Of a stretch of 64,000 bases of DNA, positions 46,901 to 58,754 are shown piece by piece (within the stretch, counting starts at the first letter, position 1; every line of letters begins with the position of its first letter). The notes under the pieces are model-generated. The model had not been told where the DNA came from and did no database searches. It worked only from the letters and a program-made list of their open reading frames with translations. The stretch is from Punctularia strigosozonata HHB-11173 SS5. Lineage: Eukaryota; Basidiomycota; Agaricomycetes; Corticiales; Punctulariaceae. A program made the translations under genes and the position numbers. The stretch covers positions 708,330-772,329 of the forward strand of contig NW_006767443.1 of the NCBI RefSeq assembly GCF_000264995.1. The letters run 5' to 3'.

Positions 46901-47746
46901 GTAGCACCGAATAAGAGTGTTTTCTATTCGGATATACCCTAAGGCCCGATAATTGGCCCACAACAGAAATTCGAAGGGATTCAGGGGAATAAGATGTGCA
47001 CCCAATACTACCTTCGTATGTGTTTGAATGTGGTGGAATAACAGCCCCTCGAAGCACTAGCAATACGACCGTATACCGAGTAATTCATGTGGCAGTGTCA
47101 AACAGTGTAAAAATGCACGCATGGCCGAATACCATTGAATAAATTGACGGTACCATCGCGAAAAACACCCTCGTCTGTGCTCTCGCTTAGTCTCGCTTAT
47201 CTTAGCCGGCCGGTCTCACGATTCGAGCAGATTCGAGGACATATATCACATTTTCACCGGGAATAGAGGCCAACATGTATTCCCACGGCACATCTCTCCG
47301 AGCTACAACCCCTCATCAGAAAGAACGCGAGGCATTGCCCTTTCTTAGGTCTGACGATAACAAGTCGTTAGATTGTGAGCTGTAGAGCCGATGGCTAGCC
47401 AAGCGCAGCCAAGCTCACCAACCTGCCAGCAGACGCACATAACCAATGTGCTCCCCTTCTTGGGGCATACCGCGCTTGACGGGTGAGAACAACATATGCC
47501 ATTATCAATGAGTAAATTACGTGCATGTTACCACGTCGTAAAGCAGATCTACGGCAGGCATCTACCGTCTTCGGTATCAGACCGGAGACGTCCGGCAGCA
47601 AGCCGGGCGTGCTGCATTCGGAACCGAAGACATCGCAGTTGCAGGAATAAGAGCCCCGTAACTGGGACGATCACCTTGGACTGTAACAATGCATACAGCG
47701 ATGCGCGAAATTTGCAGCTTTGATGGGCCTCACCCGGCAAGGCAGG
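46901..47746. other. Stretch without supported genes, island edge
   Basis: About 850 bp with only short frames. A short palindromic word pair (CGAATAAGAGTG / TATTCGGATA) is seen near 46910. It leads into the 3' end of the mitochondrial carrier gene. Confidence 0.35.
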
Positions 47747-49074
47747 TTACGAGAGTGCCCGAACCACGCCCTCGAATGTCGCAAACGTGACCATATTAAC
47801 CGGGATGGCCCTGTTCATAGTGATCGGTCAGAGCAAAACCGGGACAGACCAAAGCGGGACGAAATTACCGGATCAGCGTCGGAGCGATGCCTCGGAAGAA
47901 GATTCTGGGTCCGTCATCCCGGTACGAATGAACGATCGTCGACCAGGTATTACGATATTTGCCTCTATACAGATCCCCGCCCTGAGCCTGCGAGGCCTGC
48001 ACTCGGGTCTTGACGACGTCGAAAGGGAAGGTTGATACCCAGCTTGCTATGCCTGCGAGGGCACCAGCGAGAAGCAGCGCGGGCCATGAGTGAGAATTGA
48101 TCTCGGACTCGGCTTGTGAGACGAGGGATGACGCGTCGTAAGGCTGTTCTTGGCGTTCCCTAGACCCTGATGGTGGTGGAGGCGGTGAGGCTGTAGTGCG
48201 TTGAGGCCGAGCAAAGTAACGGCAGGTCGCCTCATACTGAGCATCCGGGAGGAAAACGATAAGGACTGCGAATTCGTGATCGCAGAGGACGGAGGGCTCA
48301 CCGCCGCAAAGTATGCGCCGTAGCCACAATCACGCAAAGCGGTGGACGTGATGCCACGGTAAAGCCCCTTGACACCATGTTGGCGGACAATTTGTCGGGC
48401 TACGTCAAGTGCATTGGGTCGGAAGGCAGGGTCGACGTGATTCTGTTGGTGAATCTTGATGAGCTCCGTTGGGGTCGTAACCAGCCTATCGAGGGTGGGT
48501 CCTGTGTCAGCAGGTCGTCGGAGAGAGGATGCGTAGGAACGTACGCGGAGATAATCCCACTCCCCGCGCCGGCCAGGCCGACCTGCCATAACGTCGGAAC
48601 ATCGTCTTCATGAGAGAGCTGAGCTTTCATGAGAAACCGGTAGGAGGCGAAAACGACGCCATTCAGCAGAGCGCAAGTCGCCTGTCATTGCGAGGATCAG
48701 GCCGCTTAGGCCAAACCTCAGGCGGATGCTTTACAATGCAAGCAGAGAGAATGCGGACCAAAGGTGTCGTTATGCCCTTAAAGAGGCCCGTAAACCGCTC
48801 TTCCCGAGTGATGGTAATGAGTGACTGGAAGGTCGAACGGTACTTCGACGATAATTCGGGGTTCTGGAAGCGGACCTTCACTATGAACGATTAGTTGTGC
48901 ATTCTATGCTGCCCGCGAACCGATCACGTACCTGTGTCAAAGGGATATCCAACGACCAAGCCTGCTGCCCCTATGAGAAACAAACAACGCGTAGGACGTC
49001 AGCTAGTAATCCAGGCCTATGATAGACCACTCACCGGCGACCGTGCCAGCTATGAAATCAGTCGTAGGATCCAT
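47747..49074 (-). CDS. Mitochondrial carrier family (SLC25) transporter
   Basis: Six-helix inner-membrane metabolite carrier. The start is the ATG at 49074 (MDPTTDFIAGTVAG). The three carrier repeats carry the expected signatures: GLVVGYPFDTVKVRFQ in repeat 1, LVTTPTELIKIHQQ in repeat 2 and SWVSTFPFDVVKTRVQ in repeat 3. Other family text is EERFTGLFKGITTPL, HGVKGLYRGITSTALRDCGY and DGPRIFFRGIAPTLIR. The C-terminal exon reads AIPVNMVTFATFEGVVRALS. The TPTELIK form in repeat 2 is seen in carnitine/acylcarnitine and basic-amino-acid carriers (Crc1, Ymc/Ort groups), so a substrate in that range is likely, but I would not fix it. A Pro/Ser/Glu-rich loop in repeat 2-3 is longer than usual. About six exons. 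Confidence 0.88.
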
Positions 49075-51706
49075 GATCTCCGCTTTACGCAATCATCCAC
49101 GAGGTGACAGGTGAGATCAACAATCAACGCGAAGAATACAGGTCCTTGAGAATATCCGTGGTGGAAGGTGTTCGTGAGTAACCTGGTGGGGGAGCCTCTT
49201 TGCGTTGCTGCCACGCATGTCCTTGAGCTCCGACCATGACGGTCATCTCGGATCTTCTGATGCAGGAGGCTGCGATGCCTAGCTAAATCGATACACGGAG
49301 CTGGCGGCTGCTTGCCTAGTCTATTCCGAGTCTCACATACTGGCTTCACGCCCAGAAGGCGCGTTATCCGAACAGGTCTTTCGCCACCAGCGTTGTACTC
49401 GCGGAGTCGCTACCAGTGCTCCGAGGACGGATCGGATTGGTTTGGGAACTCTCGGAGCCAGCTGTGAGTGCCGCACAACCACTCTCGACACGAGTAGGGC
49501 ATTCTCAGGACTCCTACGGAATGGTAAGCTATCATCATCATGCCATACGGGCGTAACGCATATGCGGCGCTATGTTGAAACACGCATATAGAGTTCGAAC
49601 TGTGAAATCCTTGATGAGCAACCACGTCCTCTACGAGAATACCTCGGTCTTAGTGCGGGACGGTCCATCTGGGTTCGTGCGGCGAGCGTTTACTTCACGT
49701 TGTACCGCTGGCACCGCAGTCTGAGCGGCTCGCCCTACAGCATCGATGCCGTTCTGTGGAGCTCCATTGATGTACATGGCTTCAGTGCGCGGGCTTCTTT
49801 CGCAGCTCATTTAACACTTGTTTGGTACAGGCGGCAAGGGTCGTACTTCGATAGCGGCACAGATAGCAATTGAAGCCGCACTTTCCGGAGTCATGCCCTC
49901 TCATCAAATCAGATCGCTCAGCTCATTGCCGTGATACCCTCTCACTCGGAGGAGTACCCCAAGACTTGGTAATCTAGCGGCTTCGAAGCCGATTCATGCT
50001 GTCCTGAGTTCAAGCCCAGTTAGTATTTTGATTCATGTGGACGTCGCTCGTACTCATCCTTCATCTCCGCGGATAACAGATTTCATGAAACAACGCTTCG
50101 CGCGATTCGTGTAGACAACTCGTCATATTGCGCATACGAATCAACCACCTACCGACAGTATCACGTACAGGACTCTCAAGATACGGCGAACAGCCTGGAT
50201 CGCGGGGGTCACCACAGATTGAAGTTATCTGACTATCCAATCGGTGGAGATTCGAAGCTACCAATGACTTGGCCGCATCCTCCCAGCATCCAGCAGGACC
50301 ACGGATCAATCGCCACCTGATACGCAAGGTTCTATGCTGGCGTTCTTGTCGATCATCGCGCGCGAGAAATCTAGGGCGTCGGAGCTCGACTTTCCATGGC
50401 AGGGCACTTCCGGTTTGGAGACCGCTGGATGCTTCATGCACAGGTTGATCTGTTGTGCGATCTTCTCCTTGCCGCCCTGTTCGGTGCCTGATCTTGATGC
50501 AAAAGTACCAGCATTGCGCCGCCGACCTGCATCCTGACGTGTGCTGCGCAAACCCTGGATCATTTGCCGCTCGGTGGCGTTGGCTCACGATAGCTTGGCC
50601 TTGTTCGGTCCGTATGCTGCCATGGCGCAAATTTTTCTTGCCTTGGTGGGCGTCCTTCCGCTAATCGTATCTCCGCCTGAAGATCCCATACATGAGTATG
50701 TTGACGTAAACGCAGATTCTCCGGCCCGACTGTGATCACGACGTGTCTCAGTTACTACCAAAGCCTGCTACATTTTCTCGTCCGTACGCCTTTCATCGTT
50801 CTTTGTATACACGCATTTGCTTTTCGCATATATCGTGAAGCTTTCAGTCCCTCACGAAGGGAACAGCCTCGACCAAGAACCAGGAGGTTGTCTCAGATCT
50901 GGACAGAAGTTTGCCAAATCAACGTAAACGTGTAGGCCTCTTCGCTTCCGCCTCCGCTTCAGCAGTTACCGTGGATGAAACGAAAACTCGTGGCGTCACC
51001 TGGCCTCGCAGCGCATGTTGCTGATGCACGTCATCCGGTCTCATGCAGAAGCGGGTCTTCATTAAATATCACATATGATGGGGCCCTAGATGGTTTCGGC
51101 TACATTCGGCCTTTCAAACTACGAAGACACATACGTGGGTTCAACTGTAGGAACGTTTGAAGGCCGTTATTCTTCATCGTATGTGCGATACTGGCCCGAC
51201 ATGGTGGCGGCCCTATTAGACGACGCGAGTGCCATCGGTAGGTTGAGCAGCGCTCTCGGTCGGCAATGTGTAGATAATGTGACGCCCAGTAATCTCGATT
51301 TGATTGGGCTACAATGGTGATTCGTTACACTGAAGCATCGCCGCGCTTCTTCTAACGTCGTTAACACAGCTGCCGCACTCACGCCATGACTCAAAGGTCG
51401 CGTTCACGGAGCATCGTTAGCGTGTTGAAAGAGGGCACAGGAGTGCTATGAAGGAGCGCACTCAGCCTTATCATTGAGTAAGGGTCGCGGACATTCCTGT
51501 TTGAGATTCGGCAGCTGACGATCGTTTCGCCACCATCGCTTCGCTACCGACTCTTCCGTGAAATCGGAAAATGATATAAATGGGCGACGTGTGTCTTTAG
51601 CGGTCCTTGCCACGAGGCACCGTCGGAGTCCGGGTTTTATAAAGACGCTCCGAGGCGGACGCGACGAAGCGCTCCCTGCATCCACCTTTTGCTGTCCCCA
51701 ACTATC
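49075..51706. other. Long intergenic region, carrier / BCS1-like
   Basis: About 2.6 kb between divergent genes, the longest empty stretch in this arm. Frames up to 189 codons on either strand have no recognised domains and an uneven, non-coding look. A plus-strand frame near 50541-50735 contains a hydrophobic run (ALFGPYAAMAQIFLALVGVL) that could be part of a decayed membrane-protein gene. A tRNA-like box pair lies near 49970-50025. Confidence 0.35.
49968..50026 (+). other. tRNA-like sequence (weak)
   Basis: TGGTAATCTAGCGG resembles a pol III A box and GAGTTCAAGCCC, about 40 nt downstream, resembles a B box. The outer ends do not pair into an acceptor stem and the T arm has a mismatch, so a working tRNA is unlikely. 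It may be the head of an old tRNA-derived SINE. Confidence 0.2.
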
Positions 51707-54700
51707 ATGGATCTGTTCAAGAGCGTTCTTTCCCCTCTCCTTGGTAGTGGAGGCGCACTTCCCGATACCCTCGTGAGCCACCTCCCCGTCCCTGCGCGAG
51801 AACGCTGATGCGATCCTGAATGTCAGAAACTGGTCGTCATCGGTGGCACCGTAGAGACAGCTCGCAGAGTCTCTGCATCTGCTTGGAACGGCTTCGTAGA
51901 CTGTTCGTCACCATATACGAACGGACGAACGTGCATGGATAACCCCTCATCACAGCTTTCTTCTTGACCGCGCATTTCAGTCAGGACGATTATCCTTATG
52001 ACTGGTACGCATTCCATTTGGATGTTCAGCTTCCAGAATGCGTTACTAAAGACTCCTTTAGGCTAATGCATTGGCTTTCGAAGGTGTGCATCTCAATTGA
52101 TGCATGTGGAGGTTTATGGTACTGAACAAGGGCCCCTGTGGCAATGGCGTGCAGCAACCCGCGTGGGGACGAAGCCGCGAATTCGATATCACTACACGGT
52201 CCGCCGGCCGCTTAGCATCGACCTCGACCGGCGACCTTGAAGATGACGACGAGGATGAGCTGCATGGCCGCAAGAAACGGAAGGTGGCGTTCCTCCCGAG
52301 CATGGGTACGCGTTGATCCCAGTCTTGATTACTAAGCACCGACTAATTCCGTCTCAAGACACCAGTCATACCATTTACTACCGCGGTCATTGGCTTCGGG
52401 TATGCATCTGTTTTACGCGGCGCCAAAGTCGATCATTTGGCTCAATTGGCGTGTAGATAACGCGCGCGAAACGCTTCCAGGACTACGGACACTGTGCCGA
52501 GCTGAAGATCAGGTGCGCCAGAGACTCTCACCGGCTACCAGCGCTTTCGGAGCTGACGCCCGCCTCCGGTTCTCTTTCTCAGTGTCGTCGCACGCAATAA
52601 TGATATCCTCAAGAAACTCGTACTGGAAGCGAAGAGGCAGTATGAGAAGGATGCCGAACACCGCGTGCACATATTCATGGCTGATACGTCCGTATACCTT
52701 CCTTTTAGGGAAATTGGCTCCTGACCCGGCCTTCTTAGGACGTACGGCGGCTGGAGGTATAGTGGATCGCGCCAGAAACGTCCCATGAGCTCCATTGTAC
52801 TCGAGCCTGGTGTGAAGGAGATGATCGTGGAAGACTGCAAAGACTTCCTGCGGTCCGAAGACTGGTGAGTCTTAGCTTGCATTCGTTCATATTGGCGAGT
52901 CCTATGACCAACTAATGACCGAATCTCCTTCTCACCGCCGTTAGGTATGCCGAAAGAGGTGAGTTCATTGATGCTTATGTAACGGTTTCGGTCTGACATT
53001 ACGTTCCGCATTCAGGGATGTTAGTAGCCCGCTCGTCGTTTACACACCGGTGGATTGCTAATGTACACACCCAGACCGTTTCGTCGCGGCTATCTCTTAC
53101 ATGGAGTCCCAGGAAGGTTCGTATCATATGTTTCGGACTTGGAAGTACGACTGATAGCTTTCGCCAGTGGGAAGACGTCTTTGATACATTCGTTAGCGGG
53201 CGAGCTTGGTCTGGACATTTACGTCGTCAGCCTGTCTGGGAAGGGGTGCGGACTTCCAATGTCATTCCAGGAACCCGCCATTCATTCACTTCATTAGGAT
53301 GAGTGATAACATGTTGACGACACTCATGGGCCATGTACCTTCTAGGTAATTAATGGCCTCATCTCCATGCCGCGAGTTGCTCACGTTCCTCATAGATGTA
53401 TTGTGTTGCTAGAGGATCTAGATGCCGCATTTACGCGTTCCGTGTCTCGGGACAACGGGTCAACGGGTGCCCCTCCTGCTGCTTCGTCGTCAAGCACGGA
53501 AACGAACGCGAAGAACACAGAGACTAACGACGGATCTACTCTTAGCCTGAGCGGCTTATTGAATAGCCTTGATGGTGTCGCAGCTGCGGAGGGAAGGTGG
53601 GTGCCCGCTCTCGTTTATTCCATCGCACCGGGTTCTCACCATACACCTGGAAACAGATTGCTTTTCGCGACAACGAACCACATCGAGCGACTTGATCCCG
53701 CGCTGAGCCGCCCTGGACGAATGGACGTGTGGATCAATTTCAAGCACGCGACCAAGTGGCAGGCAGAAGGCATCTTCAAGTGCTTCTTCCCCACGAAGAG
53801 CTCCTCCGTGTCGCGGAGCGACTCCTGCTCGTCTTCTCTCGAGTGCTCGCCGACGACGCCTCAAGACCCGTCGCAACAGAACATTCCCGTGCCTAAACGC
53901 AAGTCTGCACACTCAATCCCGCTGCTTGACGACGACGAGCTCTCCGAGCTTGCCAGGAAGTTCGGCGAGGCAATCCCTGAAGACGAATTCAGTGTACGTA
54001 GTGGATAGATTTTCGGTGTTTCCATCTCACCGGCCGTGTAGGTTGCGAGCTTGCAAGGTTACCTTCTGCGCAACAAATCGCGTCCTCGCGAGTGCGTTGA
54101 CGAGGTTCAGACATGGTGAGGAGGTTTTTCGTTCCGATCATCAACAGTTCATTGACCATCCCTCGTAGGATCCAGTCCGAGCGTGAGACGAAGGCGAGGC
54201 TGAAGAAGGAAAAAGAAGAGGTTAGTTCGTTGCCTTCATCGCATTACGGTGCTGACCACCACATCCAGGCCGAGAAGAAAGAGGTTAGTATCACCACCTA
54301 CATGACAGCGTGAACTTGCCTGACTATCGATTAGGCGGAGGAGAAAGCCAAGCGAGAGGTTCGTGCTGCAATCTTGATATTGTGATGGTGTGTTGATAGT
54401 CTCCTCCTCAGAAGGAAGAGAAGGCGGCGAAGGAGGTGATCATCTTCGGCTTTAGAACCGATCAAATTCGTTAACGAATTCGTGTACAGAAAGAGGAGCG
54501 AGAAGCGAAGGAGGCGAAAGAGGTACGCCATCTTGATAATCTAGATAAGGCGCCGGCGGCGTTGACTGTATCTCTCGCAGCGGGAAGAAAAGGAGAAAGA
54601 AGTAAGGCCTCATCTGAGATCTGACAGCCACCGGCGATTGATCTCGCATTATCGTAGAAAACCGAGAAGAAAGAGTCGAGACCCAGACTGAAGAAGTCCT

Positions 54701-55014
54701 CTCGCGGCGAGCTGCACAAGATCGACACGAGCATGAGCAAGCCGGCTCCACCGGCAGAGCTTCCGGCGCCTAAACCTCAGCCGGTCAATCAGGCTACGAC
54801 CTCCGGCTCCAGCTCCAGCTCTGAAGCTGAGTCGAGTTCTAACACCGGCAACGAGGGGGACGAAGAGAGTGTCACGTCAGAGGAAGAATATATATCGAAC
54901 CTCGTCAACGCTTCGACGGAATCCAAGGAATGCGACACCAAGACGAAGGAGAAATGGGTGTCCGTCAAAGGCGAGAGTACGCCCGAGGCTGTACCCGCTG
55001 CTGCTGCTGCTTGA
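51707..55014 (+). CDS. BCS1-like mitochondrial AAA ATPase with charged C-terminal extension
   Basis: AAA ATPase of the Bcs1 family; the founding member moves the folded Rieske protein across the mitochondrial inner membrane. The start is [15 protein letters not shown]. The BCS1 N-domain is seen as [12 protein letters not shown] and similar text. The AAA core has [20 protein letters not shown] (Walker A, with an intron inside the Ser codon of SGKT), [12 protein letters not shown] (Walker B), [17 protein letters not shown] and [20 protein letters not shown] (sensor and arginine region). An insert after sensor 2 is Ser-rich. The C-terminal extension is a Lys/Glu helix built from five phase-0 microexons (54269-54601) and then a Ser/Glu-rich tail ending in alanines. 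Such extended members are common in Agaricomycetes; whether this one serves Rieske assembly is not clear. Confidence 0.88.
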
Positions 55015-55292
55015 TTTCTATCTATCTACTTCCTCGTTACTGTGGTCCTTCGCCTTTTTATGCTTGGGTAACGTCGTCTACTGTGTTTTCTGTCTTTCCC
55101 GCTGTTTGTAGACCTGGATTATATCTGTTCCGTACACGTTCTATAATGATGATAGACCTCAAACCTACCAATAGCTGTTTGCGGTGTTCACTCTGGTCAT
55201 CGCATGCAAACGGTCTGAATAGCGGAGTGCCATGTATTATGTGTAACCGACAACATGATGGATACCAATGCTCTACGAATAGTCCTGAGAAA
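55015..55292. other. Convergent gap, BCS1-like / Dnm1
   Basis: 278 bp between two converging stops, holding both 3' UTRs. Nothing else is seen. Confidence 0.5.
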
Positions 55293-58200
55293 TCATGATG
55301 ACTTGAGGGTGACCTCGGATAGCGTCCGGAACGCCTCCTTATACGCATCGAGGAGCGCCTTCACCCGCGTCCGCTCGGCAACGAGCTCCTCGTCCTCGTT
55401 CAGCAAGTCGCCGAACATATCGGGTTTGTACAAGGATGCCACGAGGCGATTTTGGACGTGCTGCGACGTGTGGTTGACAAGGAAGTGCATGACGGCTTTC
55501 GGGACGAGGTCCTGTATCGTCTGTCGGACGATATTGAAGTACGACGCGAGGAGAGTGCGGATGAGGTTCGTCTCCATCTCTTCGCGCATCGTGACTTGTA
55601 GGTTACCGTCTGTAGGGATCTATCCAAGCGACTCAGTGAAGGACTGTAATAGGTTTGACACAACGCCTCTTACCGCTTCAATGTGTTTGCCAAGGCTCTT
55701 CATATCAAACGCCGCACCGCTTCCGTCTCGCCTTCCAGCCATAATCCCTGAATGCACGCTCGGATCCGGCCCGTTCACGTCGCGTCCAGTGCTGACGATC
55801 GCGCCCGGCGCGTCGTGGGCGGAGATCGTGCGTTCTATGCTCGACGCCGAGATCGGACCAGGCCCGTTTTGCCCGAAGAAGTAGTTGAGGAACGTGTCCT
55901 TCGCGGTGCCCGACCCGCCGGACGTGCCGGACGAGTGCCGCACGGTATGGGAAGAATGGGTGGAATGGTGGTGGCGGGAGACGGTGGCGTTGGCTCCGCG
56001 GACCGTGGACCCTGTCGTTGTCCGTGTCCGATCGTGAATGGTGGATGAAACAGAACGGGCATCGGCATGGCCTCCGAGGCCGTTCACGGCATTCCCATCG
56101 ACGGATTCGTCGTCATCCGTCGGCGACAGCATGCCGTTGATGGGCTCTGTCGACGAAGGCTGACAGGACCTGCGATCAGCCTGGAACACGGGTTATACAA
56201 ACTAAACGCTTACTCGGGCTGGTGAGACGGCCTTTCGAGGTGGCTGATGTGAAGTCGTCGCTTCGCGCGCAGCATTGTCGGAGCTGGCGATAAACGCTGG
56301 GTGGTTTGTGTTGATGTACGCAACTTGAATATCGATCAGACTTTGCGTGTACTCGGACGTAGGGCCGAGTCGTTCCCGCAACAGCTCCGAGACGACGTCC
56401 ACGATCTGCGCATGTAACCGCGGGAAGCGTTGCAGCTCCTGCAAGGAAGGAACCATTGAGTTCATGTAGCGTCACCACACTCCAATCAGTACTCGCACTC
56501 ACCGCACCCGCACAATTGTGGCAGATCTTCACCAACTCCTCGTACACTAGCTCGACGCACCGCAGGGCCGGGGCCTCGAGCAGCTTGATCTGCGGCTTCA
56601 CCAGCAGGTCGAAAGCGACTTCGGGGACGAACAGGCTGGGCCGTGGCCCGGTCGAGTTGCGGATGGCTGTCCGTATGTCCTGATCTTCGAGGTTGGCCGT
56701 GGAGTCGATAGAGGCGAGCGCGTGCCCGAAGACGTCATTGAATATGTAGTAGAGCCGCGCCCCGCCAGAGAGCTCTTTCGTGGATATGTCGGGGTTCGTG
56801 CCTTCGATCGAGGAGACGAAATCCCGCGCGAAGGTGGTCATCAACCGGAGAACGAGGGAACCTTGCTGCAAAAACGCAAAACGCGAAAGAGGGGAACGTC
56901 AGGGCTCCCGGTCCAATGAGAGAAGGATGTTGCCATACTTGATTCGAGTCTCCGAAGACCGCCGAATCTCCAAAGGAATTGAGTTCTTGTTGCGCTTGAC
57001 CCATCAGGGTATTCAATCGCGCTTTCATGTCCGGTAACTTTTCGCGAATATGGTTCATCAAGACCTAGGAAAATAGAAACATCTTCTGTGAGCATCTCCC
57101 GTACATTCCATGTCCCGCTCGGACCACATGAAATGTGAAGGTCACCAGACATGCAGGCAAGTTCACAAGGACGTACATGGTTCAGGGTCTTGGCCAAGTA
57201 CTTCGTTCCATTCTTATGCGCGATGTTCCTGTACGCAGGATGGGTCTTGAAGAACTCCTCCTCGCTCTCCCGTGCTTCAACAAGCTCCTTCCCGACATTA
57301 ATGTCCTGTTGGCTCCGGTTCACAACGCCAATAAAGCCGAGCTTTAGCGGATAGACGCGGCCTGTGAGGATGTCGAGTGCGTTGGTACCGGCATCCATCA
57401 GGTCGAGTTTCGTGAGAACACCGATGGTTCGTCGTGCCTGAGGGTCCACAGAACGAGCGAGCTTCAAGGATTCAGAGTTGGCAAGGTCGACGTTGGCGGC
57501 AGAGACAGCGAGAATGATGCTATGACGGACGTGAGAAGAGCATATGCAGGTCTCTCCTGTAGAACGTACCAGTTCGGTTTCGAGATGTAGTCCAGGACCA
57601 AATTGCGAATCTGCTTCTCGATGTCGCTCGGTTGGTCTCCGACAGGGATCTGGACGCAGCATTGAGAACTGGTTCCGCAGGATAGATATCTCCTTTCTAC
57701 TAACCTTCGTCAAGCCTGGTAGATCCACCAACGTCAAGTCTAACACGTTTGGGCTGTAAATCCTTAGGTTGATCGGCAACTTGCTGATACCCTTGTTCTG
57801 GCCGGCGACCCGAAACGTCTCCTGTTCGATCTCGCGCCGAATCTCGTTGAAGTCGGTGAAGCGCTTGTCGATATGCAAGAATTGGCCCCATTCCGTGAAC
57901 CCGGTCGGCGCGTCGGATGCGGGCTGGTGGATGAGCTGCAGGACTAGCGGCCGGCGGGTCACGATACCGGAGCCGCGAGGCAGGAAGTCGCGACCGACGA
58001 TGCTACAGGGAGAAAACGAGTTCAGTATAGTGGAAAGAGAACCGACAGAAGGACATCGTACGTCTCGAGCACGCTGGACTTGCCCGCAGATTGACTGCCG
58101 ACCTACACCGATCCCGAACATATGCTTCAGTTTCAACGACAATGTGCACCGAGACCACCGCACGCACCACAGCCAACTGGGGCATGTCCAGCTCCCCTCC

Positions 58201-58312
58201 TGTCGTCCATAAATCAGCCGCGCATTCCCTGCGCATAAGTACGCTCTGACATACCGAGATTGCTGAACGTGTCTTGAAGCTTGTTCACGAGCTTAATCAA
58301 ATCCTCGTCCAT
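55293..58312 (-). CDS. DNM1: Dynamin-related GTPase Dnm1 (mitochondrial/peroxisomal fission)
   Basis: Large GTPase that assembles around mitochondria and peroxisomes and constricts them. Exon 1 from the ATG at 58312 reads [20 protein letters not shown]. GTPase motifs are [14 protein letters not shown] (G1, in one small exon), [11 protein letters not shown] (G3) and [19 protein letters not shown] (G4). The switch-linked phrase [20 protein letters not shown] is complete. The middle domain includes [15 protein letters not shown] and [19 protein letters not shown]. Insert B is long and Ser/Gly/His-rich with [13 protein letters not shown], a phrase typical of Dnm1 rather than Vps1. The GED reads [20 protein letters not shown] then [20 protein letters not shown]. 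It ends LSEVTLKSS. About twelve exons. Confidence 0.94.
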
Positions 58313-58754
58313 GGCGGGCGCGTATATCGTCTCAGAGTCAGATTAAGAGGTATATCGCAGCAGTCTCGTCCCGCAGACAGTTATGTAGAGCGCAGCGAGG
58401 CGGATGGGTGAGGCTGGCGCCGGAAGGACACGGACGAAGACGGTATCAATGGCGTTGAAAGGACTTTCGCGTCGCGACGGCTGGGTGCGCCGTGCGTCAC
58501 AGGAGCCACAGACACGTGAAGCCGGACGCGTACGTTTTCTCGAGAATGGACATGCAATAGAATATTTTACTGGACAAAGCTCGGGAGTTACGGAAGGGAC
58601 GTGAGGCCGGACCACGAGGCGCTACGATAGGGTGTCAGGCTCAGGGTTTCGCGCTGGAGAGACCCTGCATCTACAGCCTGCGGACGGGAGGGAGGGCGAG
58701 AAAGCCATAGCATTCCACTCGTCTGTCTACATCACGGCCACAGGCAAGACACGT
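58313..58754. other. Intergenic, DNM1 5' side / ATP4 3' side
   Basis: 442 bp holding the DNM1 upstream region and the ATP4 3' UTR, both genes on the minus strand. No other feature is supported. Confidence 0.45.

Noticed and set aside
49968-50026. A tRNA gene between the carrier and BCS1-like genes
   Set aside because: A and B box-like words are present but the acceptor and T stems do not form; kept only as a weak tRNA-like feature.
50061-50630. A 189-codon minus-strand frame as a gene
   Set aside because: No recognisable domain, uneven composition and no plausible splice context; probably non-coding DNA or decayed sequence.
55752-56048. Plus-strand frames opposite the Dnm1 insert B
   Set aside because: They are antisense of a low-complexity Ser/Gly/His-rich coding stretch; Dnm1 motifs on both sides fix the coding strand.
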